Positions 58,426-64,000 of a DNA stretch of 64,000 nucleotides are shown here, piece by piece. The notes below the pieces were generated by a model. The model saw nothing but the letters and a program-made list of their open reading frames with translations. It was not told the DNA's origin and searched no databases. Every line of letters begins with the position of its first letter. Position 1 is the stretch's first letter. Made by a program: the position numbers and the translations under genes. Source of the stretch: Tardiphaga sp. 709 (GTDB lineage Bacteria; Pseudomonadota; Alphaproteobacteria; Rhizobiales; Xanthobacteraceae); NCBI RefSeq assembly GCF_032401055.1, contig NZ_CP135529.1:1178001-1242000 (forward strand). Reading direction: 5' to 3'.

Positions 58426-59805
58426 ATGCGCCTGCTGATACATCTCGTCCTTCGTCTCGTTGCCGTGGTACTGCTCTGTCTGGCCTGTACGGTCGGATGG
58501 ATTCTGGTCGATGCGCACCGCACCATCGAGGCCGACACTGCCGCCTCCGCCGACCGCGCGGCGGCAACCCTGCAGAACCTGTACTGGCGCGAATTGCTGT
58601 GGCGCGATGGCACTTACCGCGATGCACTGCTGCCGCTGCCGGACTGGAAATCCATTGCGACCATGAAGGTGATCGCGCCAGGCGTGTGCATTGACTTCCG
58701 GCTCGGCAGCGCACCGCCCTTCGACTTGTGCAGCCAGACCGAAGACATCGGCAGCCCGTCGCCGTCATGGTTCGTCAGTCTCTACGGCGCGCTGTTCGGG
58801 CCACATGCCACGGAGACGCGGCCGCTTACCGTGCGGCAGCGCGATGCAGGCACCGTGCAAGCCCGTGTCGACCCCGCCACCGCCGTGCGTCAGGCATGGC
58901 GGCAGGTGACCGTGATGGTCAGCATCGCCGCGGCGATGGCGCTGGGCATCAGTCTGCTCGCGATCCTCCTGGTCGGCCATGCGCTGATGCCGGCCCGGAG
59001 CATCGTACGCGGCCTGCGTCGTCTCGAACATGGTGACCACCGCCATCGCCTGCCCGCTTTCGGCGCCACCGAATTCAGCCATATCGCCCGCGCCGTCAAC
59101 GATCTCGCCGGCCGTCTCGCGGCCACCACCGCCGAACGCGTCGCACTGACCAAGCGACTGTTTCAGGTACAGGAAGAAGAACGCCGCGCACTGGCGCGCG
59201 ATCTGCACGACGAGTTCGGCCAGTGCCTCACCGCCACCGCGGCGCTCGCTGCAGCCATCGAGACCGGCGCCACGCCGTCCCGTCCCGATCTGGCCGACGA
59301 TGCCCGCGCCATCGCCCGCATCACCGGCCAGATGATGACGACGCTGCGCAGCGCGCTGGCGCGGCTGCGCTCACAGGATCTCGAGGAACTGGGATTGCAG
59401 GCCAGCCTTGTGCAACTGGTGGCGCAGTGGAATGCCAGCACAACGCGGCGCGCCGTGTTTCATCTCGACGTAACCGGCGATCTCACCGCCGTCCCCGCAG
59501 AAGCCGCCGTCAACATCTACCGCATCGCGCAGGAATGCCTGACCAACGCCGCACGCCACGGCCGGCCGCAGCACGTTCATCTCCGCGTCAGCCATGGGGA
59601 AGAGGTCCGCGACGCCGTCGCCGTCAGTGTCGAGGATGACGGCGGCGGCGACGCCGCACAGGCCCACACCGCCTCCGGCCACGGCATTCTCGGCATCCGC
59701 GAACGCATCGCAGCGCTTGGCGGCAGCCTGTCGATCGCCCCGGCGGCACACGGTATCCGCGTGGCCGCAGTGATTCCGCTGCTGCCACGACAAGCAGCGG
59801 CATGA
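58426..59805 (+). CDS. NarL-type sensor histidine kinase
   Basis: The 459-residue protein has two spans (about 7-28 and 163-184) enclosing a periplasmic sensor region with two cysteines (IAPGVCIDFR and FDLCSQTED). A HAMP-like segment leads to HisKA_3 with ALARDLHDEFGQCLTA (His261). The ATPase has NAARHG and GHGILGIRERIAALGG. It resembles MxaY/MoxY-type kinases. GTG 58420 is an alternative start. It overlaps the response regulator gene by four bases. Confidence 0.88.
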   Translation: MRLLIHLVLRLVAVVLLCLACTVGWILVDAHRTIEADTAASADRAAATLQNLYWRELLWRDGTYRDALLPLPDWKSIATMKVIAPGVCIDFRLGSAPPFDLCSQTEDIGSPSPSWFVSLYGALFGPHATETRPLTVRQRDAGTVQARVDPATAVRQAWRQVTVMVSIAAAMALGISLLAILLVGHALMPARSIVRGLRRLEHGDHRHRLPAFGATEFSHIARAVNDLAGRLAATTAERVALTKRLFQVQEEERRALARDLHDEFGQCLTATAALAAAIETGATPSRPDLADDARAIARITGQMMTTLRSALARLRSQDLEELGLQASLVQLVAQWNASTTRRAVFHLDVTGDLTAVPAEAAVNIYRIAQECLTNAARHGRPQHVHLRVSHGEEVRDAVAVSVEDDGGGDAAQAHTASGHGILGIRERIAALGGSLSIAPAAHGIRVAAVIPLLPRQAAA

Positions 59806-60452
59806 CCGCCGTCAGCATCCTGCTGGTCGACGACCATCCGGTCGTGCGCGAAGGTTATCGCCGGCTACTGGAGCGGCAGGTCGGTTTTCGCGTGAGCGCG
59901 GAGGCCGAGGATGCCGCTGCGGCCTATCGCGCCTATCAGGCAGAGCGCCCGGACGTGGTGGTGATGGATCTGTCGCTGCCGGGCCCCGGCGGGCTGGAAG
60001 CGATCCGGCATATCCGGCAATGGGATCGCACCGCGCGCCTGCTGGTGTTCACCATGCATGCGAGCGCTGCGTTCGCTCTGAAAGCGTTCGAGGCTGGCGC
60101 CTGCGGCTACATCACAAAGAGCAGCGCGCCGCACGAACTGGTGCGCGCCATCGCCACCGTCGCCCGCGGCGGCCGTGCATTGAGCGAAGACATCGCGCGC
60201 GAAATCGCCAGCGAGCGGCTCGGCAACGAACGGTCGCTGGTGGAAGATCTCGGGCCGCGCGAAACGGAAATCCTGCGGCTGGTGGCGTCAGGCTGGACCA
60301 CGGAGCAGATCGCGACATCGCTCAATCTGAGCACCAAGACCGTGCAGAATTATCACTACCAGATCAAGTCGAAGATCGGCGCGCGCACCGACGCGCACCT
60401 GGTCTGGCTTGCCACCGCCGCCGGCCTGGTCGCGCCGGACAACGCGGCCTAG
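59802..60452 (+). CDS. NarL/FixJ-type response regulator
   Basis: The 216-residue protein has a receiver domain (Asp10, Asp11, phospho-acceptor Asp56 in VVVMDLSLPG, and GYITKSSAP). The LuxR-type HTH follows (GPRETEILRLVASGWTTEQI, STKTVQNYHYQIKSKIG). It forms a pair with the kinase at 58426. The target genes are not known. Confidence 0.92.
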   Translation: MTAVSILLVDDHPVVREGYRRLLERQVGFRVSAEAEDAAAAYRAYQAERPDVVVMDLSLPGPGGLEAIRHIRQWDRTARLLVFTMHASAAFALKAFEAGACGYITKSSAPHELVRAIATVARGGRALSEDIAREIASERLGNERSLVEDLGPRETEILRLVASGWTTEQIATSLNLSTKTVQNYHYQIKSKIGARTDAHLVWLATAAGLVAPDNAA

Positions 60453-60532
60453 CGTGAGATGTACAGAGCGCGAAGGCCCGCGCCGGCGCTTGCGCTGATC
60501 TCGCCGCCACCAAGCGGGGGCAAGGCGCCTCC

Positions 60533-60751
60533 TCAGCCGTTGTCGACGAGGTCTTCTTCGAGGATCGCCATCTGGAACTGGAACGAGCGATCATCGTCTT
60601 CGTCATCGACGAACAGCACGCCGATGAATTCTTCGCCGATATAGACTTCGGCGGAGTCGTCCTTCTTCGGGCGCGGCACCACGCGAAGCTTCTGATTGCC
60701 GAACACGCGCTTGAGATAGGCGTCGAGCTTTCTGACTTCCTGAACGTCCAC
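60533..60751 (-). CDS. DUF3126 protein
   Basis: GTG 60751 has GGAG six bases upstream and gives 72 residues. DUF3126 is a small conserved alphaproteobacterial family (EVRKLDAYLKRVFGNQKLRV, DSAEVYIGEEFIGVLFVDDE, FQFQMAILEEDL). The function is unknown. An upstream TTG at 60763 is less likely. Confidence 0.85.
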   Translation of the reverse strand: MDVQEVRKLDAYLKRVFGNQKLRVVPRPKKDDSAEVYIGEEFIGVLFVDDEDDDRSFQFQMAILEEDLVDNG

Positions 60752-60925
60752 AGGTGTCTCCAATGCAGTTGATGTCTGTTGAGCTGATGGAGAGAAGCTT
60801 TAATGCGAGATGACGGCCACGGCTAGGCCGTTTCTCGAAAAATCACGCCATCCCACAAGTGAACGAAAACGCGTGCAATATCAGCGCTTGCAAATCGCAA
60901 GCCCAGAAGCCTCAGCCCCTGAAAA

Positions 60926-61753
60926 TCAGAGCCCGATCGCGTTCAGCATCTGGTTCATGGTGCGCGACGGCTCCGAACAGCCGGCTTCGCCGACGATCTT
61001 CGCCGGCACGCCCGCCACGGTGACATTGTGCGGCACAGGCTTGACGACGACGGAGCCCGCGGCAATCCGCGCGCAATGGCCGACTTCGATATTGCCGAGA
61101 ATCTTGGCGCCGGCGCCGATCAGCACACCGTGACGAATCTTCGGATGGCGGTCCTCGTTTTCCTTGCCGGTGCCGCCGAGCGTGACGCCGTGCAGAATCG
61201 AAACATCGTCCTCGATGACCGCAGTTTCACCAACAACGAAGCCCGTCGCGTGATCGAGAAAGATACCGCGGCCGATCTTGGCGGCGGGATTGATGTCGGT
61301 CTGAAAAGCGGCCGACGAGCGGCTCTGCAGATACCACGCAAAGTCCTTGCGGCCCTTTTTGTGGAGCCAATGCGCAAGACGATGCGCCTGGATGGCATGG
61401 AAGCCCTTGAAGTACAGCAGCGGATCGATGAAGCGCGTGGTGGCGGGATCGCGGTCGAACACGGCGACGAGGTCGGCGCGGAACGCATTGCCAAGATCCG
61501 GCTCGTCGCGCAGCGCTTCGTCGAAGGTCTGGCGGATCAGGTCGCCGGACAGCGCCGCATGATCGAGACGCTCCGCAACGCGATGCACCACCGAATCTTC
61601 CAGACGGTTGTGATGCAGCACGGTCGAATAGATGAAGGATGCGAGTTCAGGCTCGCGATGGACGATGTCTTCCGCCTCGGAACGGATGCGATCCCAGATC
61701 GGATCCAGCGTTGCGAGTTTTGAATTCTGCGGATTGATGCTCTGCACGGCCAT
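60926..61753 (-). CDS. cysE: Serine O-acetyltransferase
   Basis: The 275-residue protein from ATG 61753 has the CysE N-terminal helical domain and a left-handed beta-helix with hexapeptide repeats. Motifs are DINPAAKIGRGIFLDHATGF (catalytic Asp/His), GVTLGGTGKENEDRHPKI and AGSVVVKPVPHNVTVAGVPA. It makes O-acetylserine for cysteine synthesis. The frame stays open to 61783. It is not in the sox cluster, but it feeds on its product, sulfide. Confidence 0.93.
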   Translation of the reverse strand: MAVQSINPQNSKLATLDPIWDRIRSEAEDIVHREPELASFIYSTVLHHNRLEDSVVHRVAERLDHAALSGDLIRQTFDEALRDEPDLGNAFRADLVAVFDRDPATTRFIDPLLYFKGFHAIQAHRLAHWLHKKGRKDFAWYLQSRSSAAFQTDINPAAKIGRGIFLDHATGFVVGETAVIEDDVSILHGVTLGGTGKENEDRHPKIRHGVLIGAGAKILGNIEVGHCARIAAGSVVVKPVPHNVTVAGVPAKIVGEAGCSEPSRTMNQMLNAIGL

Positions 61754-61979
61754 GGCGGACTCGCAATTTCCTGAATAGTGCATCGGTTATAGCACAAGAA
61801 GCGTCGCTGTCGTGACACGGCTCCTGCCATCGTGAACGGTGGCTTACCCGGCAATCCCCCGCTAACACGTTGAAAGCGCAGACATTCCCGGCACGACCCC
61901 ACCCCGCCCACAAACCGGGCGTGCATCAGAAGTGGGCGCTCGTGTGATCAAAACAAGGTGCGCCCCTCGCCAATTATCA

Positions 61980-62732
61980 TCACGGGCGGCGGCACAGGAA
62001 ATCCAGCACGCCTTCCTTGTAAACGCGATCGCCGACCGCCCGCATGTGATCGCGGTTCGGGATATCCAGCACTTCGGAGCCGGCGATGACCTTCTGCAAC
62101 TCCTGCGCGGAGCCGCTGATCTCGTCGGTCGTTCCCACCGCGATCAGCAGCGGCACCTTGATGGCGGCGGCTTCCTCATTCGTCATCAGCCGGCGCGAGC
62201 CGCGCAGACAGGCTGCGAGCGCGCGGCGATCCGAACGGGTCTGATCGGCGAAAGCGCGGAACGTGCGGCCGACGGGGTCGGTGACGTCGTCGAGCGAGTC
62301 CGCCTCGAGCGCAAGCGCAACGTTCTCGCCGGGACCGCCGCCCTTGATGAGGCCGATGCCGAGACCGCCGAAGATCGCGCTGCGGATCAATTCGGGATGG
62401 CTATAGGCGATATAGGCAGTGATGCGCGCCCCCATCGAATAACCCATCATATCGGTGCGCACGATACCAAGATGCGCGAGCAGCGCGCGCACGTCGGCGG
62501 CCATCGCACCGATGCTGTATTGTTCGGAATCGTAGAGCTTGCTGGAATCGCCATGGCCGCGATTGTCGAGCGCGATGACGCGGCGATTGTGCTTCTTCAA
62601 TTCCGACACCCAGGTCGGATAGACCCAGTTGACGTTCTTGCTCGATGCGAAGCCGTGCACGAGAACGATCGGATCGCCCTCGCCTTCATCGAGATAAGCA
62701 ATTTCGACAGCGCCGTTGTGAAAGCTCGGCAT
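61980..62732 (-). CDS. Alpha/beta hydrolase
   Basis: The 250-residue product has HGFASSKNVNW (oxyanion), nucleophile elbow MGYSMGARI (Ser), and a His near DIPNRDHMRAVGD. It is a cytosolic esterase-like enzyme. The substrate is unknown. Confidence 0.88.
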   Translation of the reverse strand: MPSFHNGAVEIAYLDEGEGDPIVLVHGFASSKNVNWVYPTWVSELKKHNRRVIALDNRGHGDSSKLYDSEQYSIGAMAADVRALLAHLGIVRTDMMGYSMGARITAYIAYSHPELIRSAIFGGLGIGLIKGGGPGENVALALEADSLDDVTDPVGRTFRAFADQTRSDRRALAACLRGSRRLMTNEEAAAIKVPLLIAVGTTDEISGSAQELQKVIAGSEVLDIPNRDHMRAVGDRVYKEGVLDFLCRRP

Positions 62733-62802
62733 CCAGAATTCCGTTACGATTGAGATGATGGGTGATTGAGAGAATGAATGGTGGTGATGGGAGGCGCGCA
62801 GT

Positions 62803-64000
62803 TTACCCGCGGACGAGCACCGGCGCCAGTGAGTGGGCCGGCGCCGGATGGCGGAGAGCCATGTCCCTGAGTAATGCGTCCTTGCGTGAGATGTCCTGCA
62901 GCAGAGCGTCCTGTCGTACCGCCAGGTCGCGGCGCGCGCGCTTCGCTTTGGAGCGCTGCAGCCACGACCAGGTGATGCGCTCGGTGGTGGCCTTGATCGA
63001 CACGACAAATCCAAGCAGCGCGAACAATGCCCAGAACACCCACATCGAAAGATTGAAGGCGCCAGCCGCCAGCAGCAGCGCACCGCGCCCAAACATCTTC
63101 ATGATCGCGCGGGTCTGGCCGCCTTTCACTTCGGCGAGCCGCGCCGCGCGCGCGACGTCCTTCGGGCTCTGGGCGATACGCAGCGTATCGAGCGCGCCGC
63201 GCGTGCCGGCCTTCTCGCCGACACGACCGACATCGCCGGCGAGACGGACGATGCCGCCCGCCTTCTCGGTGCGGAACGCCGCCTTCACCGCGGTGATGGT
63301 CTGGCCCGGCCGCAGCAGGGAGGCATCGGCCACCGCAGCCCGCAGCATCGGACCATCCACCACGCCGCGCGCCGAGCGCGCCGCCCAGGTGGTAAGCCCC
63401 TCGCCGATCCGTCCGACCTTGCGCGCATCCTTCACCAGCGTGAGGCCCGCACGCACCGGCGCGACGCCGCCAACGCTGACATAGGTCGCGGCGGTCACAG
63501 CGAGGCCTGCGGCAGCAAGGCCGAGAATGAGATGATCGGTGTCCTCGCCCATCGCCATGTGCTTGCCCTCGCGCACCACGTCGCGGATATCGCCGAACAC
63601 GAAGAGATCGCCGGCAACGGTGCCGGACAGGCTGCCGACATCGTCGGCATTGCCGGTGACGAAACCGGTCGCAAAGCGGCTGGCGAAATGGGAGGCGGAA
63701 TTCTCGTCCGCAACCGCCTCGGTCACACGTCTGGCGAGGTCGTCCGGCAGTTGAACATTTCTGGCAGCCGCAACGTCGGCAAAGCTCTTGGCGAGGTCGG
63801 CATCCCTGGCCGCAAGGGCCTCCTCGATATTGCGGGCGAGCACCGCGGGATCCTTCCGCAATGCAGAGCTGAGTTGCGCATCGGCCAGAGCAACCGGGTC
63901 CTCCTGCGCGGCCAGCACGGCGCCGGCATCGCGGGCATGCGGCAGCAACAGCAGGCCGGCGGTCGCGCAGACCGCTACCCCCGTCAAAGCTGTGTCGAGC
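62803..64000 (-). CDS. Membrane protein, N-terminus beyond the window edge
   Basis: The frame is open up to base 64000, so the start is not seen. More than 395 residues are visible. There is a hydrophobic start (GVAVCATAGLLLLP), a long helical periplasmic or cytosolic middle (ADAQLSSALRKDPAVLARNI and more), a span near residues 160-180 and one near 320-345 (LAAGAFNLSMWVFWALFALL, GFVVS). The end is a charged helix (LQRSKAKRARRDLAVRQDAL). The family is not recognised. Confidence 0.65.
   Translation of the reverse strand, partial: LDTALTGVAVCATAGLLLLPHARDAGAVLAAQEDPVALADAQLSSALRKDPAVLARNIEEALAARDADLAKSFADVAAARNVQLPDDLARRVTEAVADENSASHFASRFATGFVTGNADDVGSLSGTVAGDLFVFGDIRDVVREGKHMAMGEDTDHLILGLAAAGLAVTAATYVSVGGVAPVRAGLTLVKDARKVGRIGEGLTTWAARSARGVVDGPMLRAAVADASLLRPGQTITAVKAAFRTEKAGGIVRLAGDVGRVGEKAGTRGALDTLRIAQSPKDVARAARLAEVKGGQTRAIMKMFGRGALLLAAGAFNLSMWVFWALFALLGFVVSIKATTERITWSWLQRSKAKRARRDLAVRQDALLQDISRKDALLRDMALRHPAPAHSLAPVLVRG

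Overview
The window is about 62-65% GC, is densely coded on both strands and looks like the chromosome of an alphaproteobacterium of the Hyphomicrobiales. Nitrobacteraceae (the Bradyrhizobium / Rhodopseudomonas / Afipia circle) fits best. The evidence is the gene families present (DUF2336, DUF3126, BTLCP-type transglutaminase-like protease, PAS_5 and PilZ genes, Omp31-like porin, gamma carbonic anhydrase), the TTAA-N7-TTAA boxes typical of CtrA, and the style of the palindromic intergenic repeats. The genus is inference. No rRNA, CRISPR array or intact transposase was seen.

Left part (1-11 kb) is a nearly complete sox locus for periplasmic thiosulfate/sulfane-sulfur oxidation. One minus-strand operon runs soxY-soxZ-soxB-soxC, with soxC cut by the window edge. 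Divergent from it is soxA-soxX plus a GlcG/HbpS-like gene. Next come soxW and soxV(ccdA) on the minus strand, and soxS-soxR-soxT on the plus strand. The block ends with two paralogous exported DsrE-like proteins and a second SoxT/YeeE transporter on the minus strand. SoxR is an ArsR-type repressor with the two-cysteine pattern of persulfide sensors, and an ATTC-N8-GAAT operator-like site lies between soxY and soxA.

11-20 kb is accessory DNA. A 69-bp direct repeat of the tRNA-Tyr 3' end at 12035 and 15844 brackets about 3.8 kb of small unknown genes and a TMEM175-like channel, with no integrase. After rlmB comes a run of small exported or unknown proteins, then tRNA-Thr.

20-22 kb and 55.5-56.2 kb hold two inverted copies of a repeat. 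Each copy has a GTCATTCC palindrome, a conserved 46-bp block and a near-consensus sigma70 promoter facing into a non-coding stretch.

22-48 kb is mostly housekeeping and signalling: porin, TspO, TPR protein, beta-lactamase-fold hydrolase, NAD kinase, CheY-like and HPt proteins, DUF2336, a lytic transglycosylase, hisI, folE, a SufU-like scaffold, yidD, GrlR-like, MFS, thrS, nitroreductase, a GGDEF-EAL protein, patatin, CBS and rhomboid. 49-54 kb has PAS, PilZ, BTLCP protease, small exported proteins, an RMF-like peptide and gamma carbonic anhydrase. 56-58 kb carries a three-gene membrane operon built round a MotA/TolQ/ExbB-type channel, with a single-span partner and a third membrane protein. 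A NarL-type two-component pair, DUF3126, cysE, an alpha/beta hydrolase and an edge-truncated membrane protein finish the window.

Three otherwise normal genes (transglycosylase at 31.18 kb, exported beta-sandwich-like protein at 45.58 kb, gamma carbonic anhydrase at 54.05 kb) are each broken by one single-base indel. These may be real mutations or sequencing errors. Putative CtrA boxes lie in front of several signalling and envelope genes and hint at a shared cell-cycle/motility control.
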